Shown here: in pieces, positions 18,834-29,287 of the stretch
Layout: every line of letters starts with the position of its first letter
How positions within the stretch are numbered: the stretch's first letter is position 1
From: Vibrio sp. CDRSL-10 TSBA
Lineage (GTDB): Bacteria > Pseudomonadota > Gammaproteobacteria > Enterobacterales > Vibrionaceae
NCBI GenBank assembly: GCA_039696685.1
Contig: CP155565.1
Span: forward strand, 806,001 to 870,000
DNA: 64,000 nt
Direction of reading: 5' to 3'
Notes under the pieces: generated by a model
Told to the model about the DNA's origin: nothing
Databases searched by the model: none
What the model saw: only the letters and a program-made list of their open reading frames with translations
Position numbers and translations under genes: made by a program

Positions 18834-19784
18834 CTAAACCACTTTGTTACGAATCAAAAGAGAAAGGAAGTAAATGCCGCCAACGAAGTTAATGATGACA
18901 CTTAGTGTGGTCCCGAAATGGAACACTTTTTCCACCATCCACTGCCCGGCCAAAAGAGCCAGAACAGACATGGCAGAACAGGCAATCAACAGCACACGAT
19001 GCTGGTAAGATTTAAACCACTCACGGGTCAGGTTGGTCACCAGAATACCAAAGAACATAATTGGCCCCACCAGCGCGGTGGAAATTGAAATCAGAACCGC
19101 GCTCAGCAGCAGTACCTGGCGGGTAGTTTTGCGAACGTCTACCCCGAGGCTGACCGCATTATCATTATCGAGCCAGAACACATCCAGCACGCGGTGCATT
19201 CGGAACAGCAAGAAGGCGATCCCTAACAGCAACGGCGTTGCCATGTACACCAGGCTCACTTTGACATTGTTAAAGCTGGCGAACATATTCGCCTGAACGG
19301 ACGCAAAGTCGTTCGGGTCCATTAGCATGATCAAAAACGAAGCAATGTTGGAGAACAGCTGACCAAAAATCACCCCCATCAGCAGCAGTGCCATCAGGTT
19401 GCGTTTCTCTTTACTGAAGTAAAAGGTAAACAGCAGCGCCGAAAAGCCCATCATAGCTGCCACAGACAGCGAGAAATTGAGGTAAGCATTGATGGCAAGG
19501 CTGCTCAGCCCGCCAAACAGTGCCACAATCGCCACCTGCACGAACAAGTACAAGGAATCAAAGCCCATGATACTCGGGGTAAGAATGCGGTTGTGGGTGA
19601 TGGTCTGAAACGCCAGTGAAGACTGGGCGATGGCAATACCGGCCAGCACAATGGCTAACACTTTCGGCACGCGGCGTGACAGGAAATAACCATAGTTATC
19701 GGCGGTAAGTCCGACACCAATAAACAACGCGGCAAATACGACGGCGAGGACAATCATCACCGTCAGTTTGGTTCTATCCTGCAT
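18834..19784 (-). CDS. vctG: Ferric siderophore ABC transporter permease
   Basis: 316 residues, FecCD-family permease with about nine membrane helices (VLAIVLAGIAIAQSSLAFQT near the N-terminus, STALVGPIMFFGILVTNLTR in the C-terminal part). I start it at MQDRTKLTV, which overlaps the vctD 3' end by 11 bases and has GAGG upstream; the frame is open 45 bases further but inside vctD. It forms the membrane channel with VctD. Confidence 0.88.
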   Translation of the reverse strand: MQDRTKLTVMIVLAVVFAALFIGVGLTADNYGYFLSRRVPKVLAIVLAGIAIAQSSLAFQTITHNRILTPSIMGFDSLYLFVQVAIVALFGGLSSLAINAYLNFSLSVAAMMGFSALLFTFYFSKEKRNLMALLLMGVIFGQLFSNIASFLIMLMDPNDFASVQANMFASFNNVKVSLVYMATPLLLGIAFLLFRMHRVLDVFWLDNDNAVSLGVDVRKTTRQVLLLSAVLISISTALVGPIMFFGILVTNLTREWFKSYQHRVLLIACSAMSVLALLAGQWMVEKVFHFGTTLSVIINFVGGIYFLSLLIRNKVV

Positions 19785-20713
19785 GACGCTGACCTCGCAG
19801 GATAAGAGCGATAAACGCAAAACCACCAAAGATGCTGATGATCATAGAGATAGGAACTTCATAAGGGAAAATAATCACACGGCCCAGCAGATCACACAGC
19901 AGTACCAGCAAAGCACCAAAAATAGCGGTGCGCGGGATGTTGAGACGCAGGTTGTCGCCGTAATAATAACTGACGATGTTCGGCACAATCAGCCCCAGAA
20001 ACGGCAGCTCACCGACAATCATCACAACCGTCGCAGACATCACAGAAACCAGACACACCCCAATCACCAGCACCTGCTGATAATTAAGACCGAGGTTGAC
20101 TGCGAAGTCTTTACCCATGCCGACCGCGGAAATACGCGCAGCGTACAGATAGCTGAAAATCGCCACAGGAACGGCGATATAGAGCAACTCGTAGTTGCCT
20201 TTCAACAGGTTAGCAAAGTTAGCCACCGCCCAGCCGGAAAGGTTTTGAACCGCATCGAATTTGTAGGCAATAAAGGTCGCAGCAGAGCTGACGACATTAC
20301 CAAAAATGATGCCGACCAAAGGGACGAAAATGGCATTTTTAAACTGAATGCGCTGGATAAACTGCACAAACACCAGCGTACCGGCCATAGCAACAGCAAA
20401 AATTAACCAAAGATTGTTACCATCACCAAAGATCACCAGGCTTAACACGTAACCCAGCATGGCACACTCAATCGTGCCGGATGTGGATGGTGCGGCGAAA
20501 CGGTTTCTGACTGACCTGCTGCATAATCAGGCCGGCGATACTCAGTCCGCCTCCGGCCAGCAATACCGCCAGTAAACGTGGGACACGACTGGTAAACAGC
20601 AGGTTCCAGCTTTCCGCATCACCGTTTAGCAGGCCCATAAACGACAAATTGCCCACCCCCACAAACAGTGAAGATAGGCTCACAATTACAAAAACGAGCA
20701 ATAATTTTTTCAC
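19774..20713 (-). CDS. vctD: Ferric siderophore ABC transporter permease, frame broken by +1 base
   Basis: 312 residues when GTTTC at 20503-20507 is read as GTTC, giving LIMQQVSQNRFAAPSTSGT, the conserved FecCD loop. The product has the permease pattern (LAVLLAGGGLSIAGLIMQQ, GELPFLGLIVPNIVSYYYGD). Start ATG 20713 follows vctP closely. As printed the gene would be split into an 81-residue fragment and a 228-residue one, and the transporter would not work. Confidence 0.88.
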
Positions 20714-20768
20714 AACTAACCTGGACTTGCCAGTGTCTGCCTTCGCAGGCAGACACTGTTACACATGA

Positions 20769-21677
20769 CTATAGACCAACAGAGTTTTTCATGTCTGCTA
20801 CCATCTGCTCTGTAGCTTGAACGCCAGCCGTTGAGATGTACCAGGCATTCAGATCCAAGAACTTCATGCGTTTGTTCTGGTAAGCATCGGTCGCTTTAAC
20901 CAGATCATTTTCAAACTCTTCGTGGGTATGGCTGACACCTTTATTGACCAGCTTATCGCGGTCGATGATAAACAGAGTCTGCGGGTTGTGCTCACGGATG
21001 AATTCGTAAGAAATCAGATCGCCGTGACGGCCAGTCTGTTTCACTTTGGTGTTCTCTTTAAAACCGAAATCGCGGTAAATCGCAGAGAAGCGCGACTCTT
21101 TACCGAAGGTCGTCAGGTTGCCACCAGAGCTCATTACGGTCAGCGCATCCACTGTGTGGTGTGCGGTGTAATCGTGAACCTGTTTGATTTCCTGATTGAT
21201 GTGATCAATCTTAGCATCCACTTGTGCTTCGATACCAAACACCTGACCCAGGTTATGCCATTGCTCTTGAGTGCTTTCCCAGTAGCCTTTGTTGTCATCG
21301 ACAGCAAATACGATAGTCGGAGCAATCTTAGACAGTTCATCATAAGCTGGCGCCGCGCGAGAGCCGACAATGATCAGATCCGGCTTCTGGGTGTAGATGG
21401 ATTCGAAATCCGGTTCGAACAGTGAACCTGCCTGAGCGTATTCATCACCGTGGTATTTATCCAGGTATGGTGGCAGTTGAGGAACTTTAGATACCGCAAC
21501 CGGCTTAATACCAAAGCTGTCGACCGCATCCAGCGCGCCTAATCCAATCACAACAACACGTTGAGGTTTCTGTTCCAGAGTGGTTTTACCCATCTGATGT
21601 TCAATAGTCACTTCTGCTGAATGGGCTGAAAAAGACAGAACCAAAGCCAGAGACGTCAAACTGATAACGGATTTCAT
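20769..21677 (-). CDS. vctP: Periplasmic ferric siderophore-binding protein
   Basis: 302 residues with a type I signal peptide (MKSVISLTSLALVLSFSAHS). It has the TroA/FatB/CeuE-type binding-protein pattern: QRVVVIGLGALDAVDSFGIK and the FEPDFESIYTQKPDLIIVGS segment. It captures ferric catechol siderophore in the periplasm and delivers it to VctDGC. Start at MKSV is supported by AAGGAAG upstream; a GTG-type start 21 bases earlier is less likely. First gene of the operon, with a Fur box in its promoter. Confidence 0.9.
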   Translation of the reverse strand: MKSVISLTSLALVLSFSAHSAEVTIEHQMGKTTLEQKPQRVVVIGLGALDAVDSFGIKPVAVSKVPQLPPYLDKYHGDEYAQAGSLFEPDFESIYTQKPDLIIVGSRAAPAYDELSKIAPTIVFAVDDNKGYWESTQEQWHNLGQVFGIEAQVDAKIDHINQEIKQVHDYTAHHTVDALTVMSSGGNLTTFGKESRFSAIYRDFGFKENTKVKQTGRHGDLISYEFIREHNPQTLFIIDRDKLVNKGVSHTHEEFENDLVKATDAYQNKRMKFLDLNAWYISTAGVQATEQMVADMKNSVGL

Positions 21678-21708
21678 AATCTTCCTTTTACTAATCACTG
21701 CGATATAT

Positions 21709-21727
21709 TTTGAGAAGCATTCGCATT
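21709..21727 (-). promoter_or_regulatory. Fur box upstream of vctP
   Basis: On the coding strand AATGCGAATGCTTCTCAAA matches the Vibrio-type Fur pattern AATGANAATNATTNTCATT at about 15 of 19 positions. It lies 32 bases before the vctP start, where it could cover the promoter. This predicts repression by iron. Confidence 0.6.
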
Positions 21728-21856
21728 AAGATGTGGCAACTATACCCAGTTCCCTACCCCACCGCAACTGCGATAATCGACTTAAGATTGTAAATCTGTG
21801 TAAAAGCGAGAAGATGTTGATCTGACGTTAAAAAAACGCCAGATCCTATGCACAAA

Positions 21857-22634
21857 CTAAGCAGCTCGTGGCGAAGATATCACCTGTGTGGTTAATTCGG
21901 TGCCCGCAACATGAGTAATGGTTTGCGGATCAACCAGACACCATCCGGTAGTGTTATCAAGCGGCTCGGAAGCCAGCACGATATCGTCATCCATGACCTT
22001 GATAAATACAGTCGGTGGATGCTGATCAGAACTGTAGCGCACCAGCCAGAAACTGCTCACCGTCCGACAGGCAAATCGAGGCTTTAAACGGAATCGCTAT
22101 GCCTTTCATCGCCATCGCCTGTTCGATTTCGTTCACCGTACGCCGGATAGCAGTTTCCGGATTAATCGTCAGACCATTTTTCATCATCAACAAGAAGATC
22201 AGCTCACTGTCTGTGGTCCCTTTACGCTGCACATACAGCGACTCCGGCAGCATGCACTCCAGCGTGTAGCGTACTTTCTCAAACTCACCAATCTGGCCGT
22301 TATGCAGAAACATCCACTGCTCCAGCACAAACGGATGACAGTTACTGCGCGATACCTGAGTTCCGGTTGACGAACGTACATGAGCCATAAAGCGGTGCGA
22401 ACGGATATGATGCGCGAGAGATTTGAGGTTTTCATCGCCCCAGGCCGGTAAAACTTCATGGAAGGTCCCCGGCGTGCTGCGCTCGGTATACCAGCCCAAG
22501 CCAAAACCGTCGGCATTGACACGCGTCACTGCTTTGCGCGCTTCGAGACTTTGATGGACCAGCGAATGTTCCGGTTGATAAACCAGTTGTTCAAGATAAA
22601 TAGGGTTGCCCTGATAGGCGAGCCAGCGACACAT
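21857..22634 (-). CDS. yafJ: Class II glutamine amidotransferase (YafJ-like), frame broken by +1 base
   Basis: 258 residues when GAAAC at 22049-22053 is read with one base fewer, giving SDGEQFWLVRYSSDQHPPT. The start at MCRWLAYQG leaves Cys2 as the N-terminal nucleophile after methionine removal, the mark of class II (Ntn) glutaminases; HNGQIG and DSELIF are also family motifs. The frame is open 75 bases further upstream, but that would bury the cysteine. The physiological substrate of YafJ-type enzymes is not established. Confidence 0.88.
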
Positions 22635-22800
22635 AAAGGTGATAGCCCTTAAATTAGAGAGGTCTTTAATAAACCACGTTTCCACCTTGCTGGCAATATC
22701 GCCAGGCAAGATTATCTTCTGGCGACCCGGCCTTCATCCGGCCAGACTGATGACGAGAGGAAATATAAACGACAAGAAATGTATCCGATACATAGTAAAA

Positions 22801-22826
22801 CGGCTTACCGGTATATGGGTAAGCCG
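22801..22826 (-). terminator. Terminator of the chemoreceptor gene
   Basis: CGGCTTACC (22801-22809) pairs with GGTAAGCCG (22818-22826). On the minus strand it is followed by TTTTA. It lies about 50 bases after the receptor stop. Confidence 0.75.
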
Positions 22827-22874
22827 CTTTGTATCCTACTTACTGAGGTGGTTGGGCAGTTTTCAATCCGGCAG

Positions 22875-24876
22875 TTAGCTGAGCTTAAACTGAGCCATAT
22901 CTTTATCCAGCGCCGCAAACTGCTCCTGCACCTGTTGCGAGGTTTGAGTCGAACGACTGCTGATCGCGGCCACATCATCCACCGCATGATTGACTTGCTG
23001 CATCAGATGCGTGATGGCCTGAGTCGCCTGGGTTTGCTGCTCTGACGCATGAGTGAGTTCAACCATCTGCTGATTCAGCATGCTGATCTGGTCGGAGGTA
23101 GATTCCAGCTTAAGCACGGCTTCTTCAATATGTTGTGCTCCTGACTCAGCAATCTTCTGTCCCAGTTGAATCTCTTTGACCACTGATGCCGTTGATGACT
23201 GAATTGCCTGCACAATCTGATTGATTTCTGTGGTCGATGCGGTGGTGCGCGTTGCCAGCAGGCGCACTTCATCAGCCACCACAGCAAAACCACGGCCCTG
23301 CTCACCGGCACGGGCTGCTTCAATCGCAGCGTTCAGTGCCAGCAGGTTAGTCTGTTCTGCCAGCCCTTCAATCACTTCGGTCACTTTACCAATCGCGGCA
23401 CTTTCCTCACTCAACTGTCCGACCAGACGGTTAGCCAGATCAATCGTCTGATGCAGGTTATTCATCGTCTCTTTGTTCAGTTCCAGCGACGATTTGCCTT
23501 CGGCGATTTCACGCTGCGATTCCGCCAAAGCGGCCATGGAGCGCTGCGCCTGTTGTAAGGTGTGCGCAGTCGACTGACTGACATCCGTCAGTTCACTATC
23601 CATTGCGCTGATATGCTGCTGCTGGTTTTTTACCTGGGACAAAGTATGCTGATTAGACTGCAGCAAAGCTCCCATGCTCTCGCTGACCCGCTGCGCTTTG
23701 TCCGTCACGCCCTGCACGATACCCGCCAAAGACACATTCATGCGGTTGATCGATTCGGTCAGAGCAGACAGCTCGTCATTACCTTTGACACTCAGCGGCG
23801 GCTGAGAAACATCCCCGGCAGCAATCAATTGCGCGCGTTTGGAAATGCCGGCCACGCGGCGTCCGATACTGCGCCCCATGTAGCCGGAAATCACCAGCGC
23901 CGCAACAATCACCAGAATCAGCGTCGTCACCAGCACGCTCAATACCTGGCTGATCGAGGCTTCGATCCCCTCGCCGCTGTCATCGGCTTTCATCTGCTGC
24001 GCTTTGACGACCGCTTCTAGCGCGCCGTCCAGGCTCTCCGCCGCAGGCAGCAGGGTTTTGGCCATTTCCTGATGAGCAAAGTTCCAGTCCGGAGACTGAC
24101 GCAGTTTCGATCACCTGATCAGCGAGCGGGAAAAACAGTTGCTGCATCTCTTTAAACAGATCCCAAAGCGAGCGATCACTGTCATTAAGCAGGCTGAGTT
24201 TGCTTTCAATCTCACTGACCGATTGATTATGAGCTTTAATGAAATCATGATACTTATCGAGATATTCACTGCGCCCGTATAACAGGAAATCACGCATCGC
24301 GGAAAGTGCATTGGCGAGAGAGTTATAACTGTCGGCGTAAACCTTAAACAAGCGCTTGCGCTCATCGCCTTCCTTATTGGAAGACTCGGCATTAATCAGC
24401 CCCTGTAACTGATCCAGAGCCACTTCGGCTATCGGAGCGGCTTCATTGGTAAACAGATTGTGAGCCGGCAGGTTTTCTGCACTGTGGGCCAACTCAACGA
24501 TCTTCTCTACTGATGCTTTCACCGCTTGCCACTGTTTGAGCACAGTCTGATAATCTTGCTGCTCAATCAGGGGCTCAAGCACCGGCAGGGATTGATCGGT
24601 TTGAGCGATAATCTGGTTTAACTGCTGTTTAAGACGCTCACCGCTGGCTTCATTACTGCCCAACAGCATGTAAGCACGCACCGTCGACAAACTGGCCTGC
24701 ACTGATTGCTGGATCCCGCGACTGGTATCGACGGTAGGAAGATCAGAACTGAGAAGAGACTGGGCGTGGCGATCCAGCACCGAGATACTGCGGTAGGTCA
24801 TTGCCGCTGACGCGACAAACAAAAGGGCCAGCAACAAGAAACTGAGTTGCAACTTCCCTGATATTGTTAGCTTCAT
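22875..24876 (-). CDS. Methyl-accepting chemotaxis protein, frame broken by +1 base
   Basis: About 666 residues when GTTTC at 24104-24108 is read as GTTC, giving [20 protein letters not shown]. Layout: N-terminal membrane anchor ([18 protein letters not shown]), a helical periplasmic sensor of about 280 residues, a second membrane segment ([17 protein letters not shown]), a HAMP domain and a signalling domain with the invariant tip ([32 protein letters not shown]). The start has AGGAG upstream of MKLTISGK. The ligand is unknown. As printed, the sensor and signalling halves are separated. Confidence 0.88.
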
Positions 24877-25060
24877 CCATAAGCTCCTGTACAACTTTAG
24901 AGCGACACTATAGCGTCAAATCCCGACAAGAGAAACCGAAGAGGATGAAATACTGTAAATACGTAACCTCATGATATAAAACAGATTGCATTAATGCGGG
25001 CATGGCAGATGATTAAATAGCCAAAGGTAAATCATCGTTCTCAGTAAAGTCTGTTATCAG

Positions 25061-25315
25061 TTAGTAAATCATCTCCCCTACTAACGGCAACACCACACAC
25101 AAACAAAACAGGGCGTGCGTTTTGTGTGAATAACGAATTGGAATTAAGAATGGCGCAGCAACAAACAGCGTCACCAATACCGGAATCGCGCTTAGCGAAG
25201 TGGCCAGATAACATAACACCAAAACCGCACTGAGCGCCGCTAACCAACGGTTTGGTACCATGAGTTTTTTGCCCAGAGCAAACATAAATACAAATGCGAT
25301 GATAAAAGGTAACAT
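25061..25315 (-). CDS. Small hydrophobic membrane protein
   Basis: 84 residues, three to four hydrophobic segments (MLPFIIAFVFMFALG; AALSAVLVLCYLATSLSA; IPVLVTLFVAAPFLIPI). An AAGG lies about 9 bases before the ATG. No family is recognised. It lies alone between the receptor gene and a repeat cluster. The frame-shifted overlap on the same strand is a shadow. Confidence 0.5.
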   Translation of the reverse strand: MLPFIIAFVFMFALGKKLMVPNRWLAALSAVLVLCYLATSLSAIPVLVTLFVAAPFLIPIRYSHKTHALFCLCVVLPLVGEMIY

Positions 25316-25413
25316 CCAAACACCTTAACGATAATAATTTTCATTTAGATTTATACTAGACATTCACTGTAACAAAAGCAAGGGATAATCAATCTGCGTA
25401 CGCTCGACTTTAC

Positions 25414-25500
25414 AATGTGTGTCCTTAACGTGAGGTGTGTGTCCTTGTAACGATTCGCTCGTCGATAGAAACCAGCCACAAGTGCTAAAAGTGTGTGTCC
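25414..25500. repeat. Cluster of GGTGTGTGTCC-family repeats
   Basis: Three copies in one orientation: TGTGTGTCCTTAACG near 25416-25430, GGTGTGTGTCCTTGTAA at 25434-25450 and GTGTGTGTCC at 25491-25500. Two copies of TGTCCCGTTTAAA follow at 25497-25530. The 333-base stretch 25316-25648 holds no convincing gene; the short minus-strand open frame here is made of repeat sequence. Confidence 0.65.
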
Positions 25501-25648
25501 CGTTTAAAGATGGAATGTCCCGTTTAAACATGCCGGTTTGAACAAGTCCGTGCAGCAATGCTGTAGAGACAACCTTGGGGTATTCGGGTTGGGTATTGGT
25601 TGGAGTTACGGTATATTGCAGCGCAACTTGACTGACGATTCGATAATC

Positions 25649-25957
25649 ATGAAAACCCCTTGTATTGCCGCCTGCAAAAATAATGGCGGAATTTGCTCAG
25701 GCTGCCGACGCACCATGCCGGAAATTATCCAATGGCGAAAGTGGTCGGATGCTGAACGTGACGCTGTCATGCAGCAATTATCCCGTGATAGTGCCACTCA
25801 TGACTGCCCTGCTTGTGGTGAAGCGGCTTACTGTGACATCAGTGCCGGCAAAAGCACCTGCTGGTGCTTTGAACTGGAAACTCGCGAAAAAAATGAACAA
25901 AGTCAGCAGCAAGCCTGTTTGTGTCGCCACTGTCTGTCTGCGCTGCCGATTGCTTAA
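25649..25957 (+). CDS. DUF1289 plus cysteine-rich CWC-type protein
   Basis: 102 residues with two small Cys-rich modules. Residues 1-40 (MKTPCIAACKNNGGICSGC, then GRRTMPEI-like RRTMPEIIQW) match DUF1289. Residues ~55-100 (DCPACGEAAYCDI, CWCFELE, CLCRHCL) match the Cys_rich_CWC type. The cysteine spacing suggests metal binding; function is unknown. The ATG at 25649 is favoured over upstream in-frame starts because conservation begins there. Confidence 0.75.
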   Translation: MKTPCIAACKNNGGICSGCRRTMPEIIQWRKWSDAERDAVMQQLSRDSATHDCPACGEAAYCDISAGKSTCWCFELETREKNEQSQQQACLCRHCLSALPIA

Positions 25958-26010
25958 TATCGATCACTGCTTAAACGCATCAACAAGCCTTTAGAGCCTA
26001 AATCCCATTA

Positions 26011-26037
26011 AAAAGGAGGCACTTCTAGCCTCCTTTT
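26011..26037 (+). terminator. Terminator after the DUF1289 gene
   Basis: AAAAGGAGGC (26011-26020) pairs with GCCTCCTTTT (26028-26037), 7-base loop; probably serves both flanking convergent genes. Confidence 0.8.
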
Positions 26038-26100
26038 ATCATTCGTATTCACGCCAAGCGTTATTTGTCTGCTTAATGCGTTATCCGGGCATTGAATACA

Positions 26101-26446
26101 CTATTTAGCGCTGAGTGCTTTACCCGAAAATTTAATACCTTGCCAGCCATGTTGCATGAAGTTGCGAATGTTCTGGTGATCATCATTGTCAGGATGCTCA
26201 AGCACATCTTTACGGTAGAAGTCGCCAAAACAAGCCAGAGTCTGTTCCGGACTTAAGGTATGCAAACTGGCAAACGAGAAGATTTTGCATGAGCCGTTGT
26301 TTTGATTGGCTTCGTTGTGCAGATCGCCATTTTCAAAAGACATTGGGGTGAAATCATAGTTTCGCGTCAATCACGCTGATCACGTCAGCGAATACCACCT
26401 GCTCAGGTTGCTCGGCAAGTTGAGTCAAAAGCTCATTCAGTTCCAT
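26101..26446 (-). CDS. HopJ-type III effector family protein, frame broken by +1 base
   Basis: 114 residues when GTTTC at 26359-26363 is read as GTTC, which joins VFADVISVIDANYDFTPMSF. The family motifs YDFTPMSFENG, SCKIFSFASLH and CFGDFYR are intact. The family is named after a Pseudomonas effector, but housekeeping members are common in vibrios with no secretion system nearby, so the effector label should not be taken literally. Start at MELNELLTQL, with AGGA upstream. Confidence 0.8.
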
Positions 26447-26661
26447 GGATTCTTGTCCTGTTTGATTTAAAACGGGCAGTCTAAATAAAATTGTTACGGA
26501 TGCAAACCCGAATGTAACTTGCTTTCGATCATAAGGTGCAACTTTGTGCTCACAAATCTGTTGCTTTTCTAGTACGGTTATGGCTTTTATTGTGCTAGTA
26601 CACACATAATTCATCCGGATTCAGCGTCGTTGAAACTATCCAGAATGGGGCGTCAGGACAC

Positions 26662-28659
26662 ATGAAAAAACTATTACAGCGTTTTCCGTTATATAAAGTG
26701 GTCACCGTGATTGCAGGTCTGCCGATGCTGATTGCATTGGTTCTGGCGGCCCTCAATGTACTTGACCTGAATGAGAAAGTTGATACCGCCCACCACGATA
26801 AAGAGACGGTGCAACTGATCTTGCTTTACGATAACCTCGCCCACAACCTGGCGCTGGAACGTGGCCTCACCGCCGGTGTATTGGGCTCCAAGGGTCAGGG
26901 TGCCCAGGTGGAACAGCTGAGTAAACAACGCGTCGAATCAGATAAACACGCTCAGGCATTGCTCAAGTTTAACCCGCAATACATTGGTTCCAGCCTGGCA
27001 GATAAACTCAAATCCGATGTTGCCAAACAATTAGCTCAATTAATGGAAGTACGTCGCCAAGTTGATAGCCTGCAACCCAAGATTTCTCCTTTTGCTTACT
27101 ATTCCAATCTGAACCAACTGGCTATTGATAACTCACAAGTTTTGCTGTCCACCATTGATGATGTGGAAGTGGCAGAGCTTGGAAATGCGATGCTGTCTGT
27201 TGTGGTTATGAAAGAGCGTGCCGGACAGGTTCGAGGTGCACTGAACGGCGCTTTCGCGCGTCAGGCGTCTTCACCGGCCCAGTATACTGCGGTTAAAGGC
27301 TACATCGATTCAGCTCAATACGCTGAACGTATGGCAATGACCATCTTGCCCGCCGCGCTTATCAGCGAGTTGAATCAGGCTAAAAGCAGTGACACGTGGA
27401 AAAATGTCGAACAAGTTCAGCGCTCTTATCTCGACCAAGTCGATAGTCTGGAAAATCTGCAAGGGCCAGCACCATCGGAATGGTTTGCTGCAGCGACAGA
27501 GCGTATCAAGCTGATTAACCAGTTACGTAACCATATTCAACAACAGATGGTGACCATTTCTGACAGCCAGGCCAGCCAAGCTCAAACCAATCAACGTCTC
27601 ATTTTGGTAACCAGCGTAGTGGTTGCAATCATTTTAATCTGGAGCCTGATCAGTATCGTGGTATCGCTGCGTGAGCGAGTCGGAAAACTGAATAAAGCGA
27701 TACATACAATGGCTACTCAACGTGACTTGACCGCTGCCTTAAAAGCAGAAGGGCAGGATGAGGTGTCCCAGATATCAGACAGCGTCAATGGTCTGACCGC
27801 CAATATTCGTCAATTGTTGAGTGATGTAACCCAGACTAATGATCACAGTGCCGAGCGACTGAAAAAAATTGTTCAGGGCTCGAAAGACTTAGGAAAGAGC
27901 AGCAGCAGTACAACGGCGAAATGTGAAAATATTGCCGCAGCCATGACCGAACTGGCTCAGTCAAGTGTGGAGATCGCTCAGGCCTCAGAGCGCGCGCTGG
28001 AAGAAACCACACAAATGACTCAGCGCGTGGTGGAATGTCAGGGCCAGAGCCAGTCTTCATTTAAGGCAGTGGAAGCTTTGGTCGAGCAAATAGAACAAAC
28101 CCAGACCTGCATGAGCGAGCTTGAAAAAGATGCCCTGAGTGTCAGTAAAATTGTTGATACCATCAATGGTATCTCGGAACAAACCAACTTGCTGGCACTG
28201 AATGCCGCCATTGAAGCGGCGCGAGCCGGCGAACACGGGCGCGGATTTGCGGTGGTCTCTTCTGAAGTGCGAGATCTTGCTCAGCGCAGTAAAGCCGCGA
28301 CAGAGCACATCAGTCAGTTGCTGAGCAACATCACCAATAACACCACGATTGCGGTCAACAACATGCAAAAGAGCCATCAGGCCACCAGCTTGACCTTCGA
28401 CTCGGTATCAACCGTAACGAGCAGCGTATCTGCGCTGGAGAGTGTGATTGATGAGGTTAACTCACACATTACCAGCATTGCTAATGCCACCATCGAGCAA
28501 TCGAAAGCGAGTGAAGATGTTGATAAAGACGTCGACATTTTGGCTGAGATTGCGCAGCAGACCGGTCATCTGGCACAAGAGATGAACAACATCGTCAGCA
28601 GTTATCATGGCGAAGTGGACCGGGTGAAACGAACCTTGGGTGAGTTTAAGCTCAGCTAA
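26662..28659 (+). CDS. Methyl-accepting chemotaxis protein with NIT sensor domain
   Basis: 665 residues. A membrane anchor near residues 12-35 precedes a NIT (nitrate/nitrite-sensing type) periplasmic domain marked by LALERGLTAGVLGSKG (~60-75). A second membrane segment (LVTSVVVAIILIWSLISIVV, ~315-335) is followed by a HAMP region and a signalling domain with [19 protein letters not shown] and GRGFAVVSSEVRDLAQRS. Nitrate or nitrite sensing is inferred from the domain only. The frame is intact, unlike the other two receptors here. Confidence 0.9.
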   Translation: MKKLLQRFPLYKVVTVIAGLPMLIALVLAALNVLDLNEKVDTAHHDKETVQLILLYDNLAHNLALERGLTAGVLGSKGQGAQVEQLSKQRVESDKHAQALLKFNPQYIGSSLADKLKSDVAKQLAQLMEVRRQVDSLQPKISPFAYYSNLNQLAIDNSQVLLSTIDDVEVAELGNAMLSVVVMKERAGQVRGALNGAFARQASSPAQYTAVKGYIDSAQYAERMAMTILPAALISELNQAKSSDTWKNVEQVQRSYLDQVDSLENLQGPAPSEWFAAATERIKLINQLRNHIQQQMVTISDSQASQAQTNQRLILVTSVVVAIILIWSLISIVVSLRERVGKLNKAIHTMATQRDLTAALKAEGQDEVSQISDSVNGLTANIRQLLSDVTQTNDHSAERLKKIVQGSKDLGKSSSSTTAKCENIAAAMTELAQSSVEIAQASERALEETTQMTQRVVECQGQSQSSFKAVEALVEQIEQTQTCMSELEKDALSVSKIVDTINGISEQTNLLALNAAIEAARAGEHGRGFAVVSSEVRDLAQRSKAATEHISQLLSNITNNTTIAVNNMQKSHQATSLTFDSVSTVTSSVSALESVIDEVNSHITSIANATIEQSKASEDVDKDVDILAEIAQQTGHLAQEMNNIVSSYHGEVDRVKRTLGEFKLS

Positions 28660-28680
28660 GCTGACCGCAAGCACCAACTA

Positions 28681-28706
28681 AAAAGGGCATCATCGGATGC
28701 CCTTTT
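28681..28706 (+). terminator. Terminator of the NIT receptor gene
   Basis: AAAAGGGCATC and GATGCCCTTTT form an 11-bp stem with a 4-base loop, 22 bases after the stop. Confidence 0.85.
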
Positions 28707-28763
28707 GTATTTCATTCATGTACGTCTGATTGCCCAGACAGCGAGCTGAGCGAATATCAGCGC

Positions 28764-29258
28764 CTAAAACGGCACTTCGATCTGCATAAACCAATCTGCC
28801 TGGTACTCTTCATGCCAGCGATAATCAAAGCGTACTCGGGGCTCGCCGCGTTCACGTTCACCAAACCCCAGGCTGAACTTCAGACCATGATTGATCAACC
28901 ACTCTTCGGTATCCATATCGCGCTCACGGTCAACCAACGCAGACGGAACCCAGAGCCCGAGGCCAAGATAGCTGTGATCCAGTTGTTGAGTCACAATTGG
29001 GTTGCTGTCGTTTTTATCGTTAACCAGCCAGCCTTTCCAGTAATCGCCGCTTTGCGGAGAACGGGTGTCAGACTCAACGTCAAATACCAAAGCCTGCTCA
29101 CTGCCCTGGCGCCAGTGCTCATCAAAGTTGTCACACGGAGGATAAACAGCGATATCCTGAGTGGCAGGATGGAGTGGATCACTTGATAAATCGGCGTCGC
29201 AGACCGATGCCAGACACGGCAGAGAAAAAAGCGCGACCAAACCAACACACACTTTCAT
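28764..29258 (-). CDS. Hypothetical secreted protein
   Basis: About 164 residues with a clear signal peptide (MKVCVGLVALFSLPCLASVC). The mature part is rich in aromatic and acidic residues (WKGWLVNDKNDSNPIV; FDYRWHEEYQADWFMQIEVPF) and the alternating C-terminal strands suggest a beta-rich envelope protein. No known family recognised. It ends convergent with the NIT receptor and starts 27 bases after the adenylyltransferase gene on the same strand. Confidence 0.6.
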   Translation of the reverse strand: MKVCVGLVALFSLPCLASVCDADLSSDPLHPATQDIAVYPPCDNFDEHWRQGSEQALVFDVESDTRSPQSGDYWKGWLVNDKNDSNPIVTQQLDHSYLGLGLWVPSALVDRERDMDTEEWLINHGLKFSLGFGERERGEPRVRFDYRWHEEYQADWFMQIEVPF

Positions 29259-29287
29259 CATTAACCACTCCTAGTCACAAACAGGCG

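Noticed and set aside
25414..25530. Short regularly worded repeats as a possible CRISPR array
   Set aside because: Spacing is irregular, spacers are not uniform, copies are dispersed across 40 kb in both orientations, and no cas gene is present.
25364..25558. Minus-strand open frame in the 25.4-kb repeat cluster
   Set aside because: Its codons are the GTGTGTGTCC repeats themselves; no other support.
26101..26446. HopJ homologue as a type III secreted effector
   Set aside because: No secretion genes or chaperone are nearby and the family is widespread in non-pathogenic gamma-proteobacteria.
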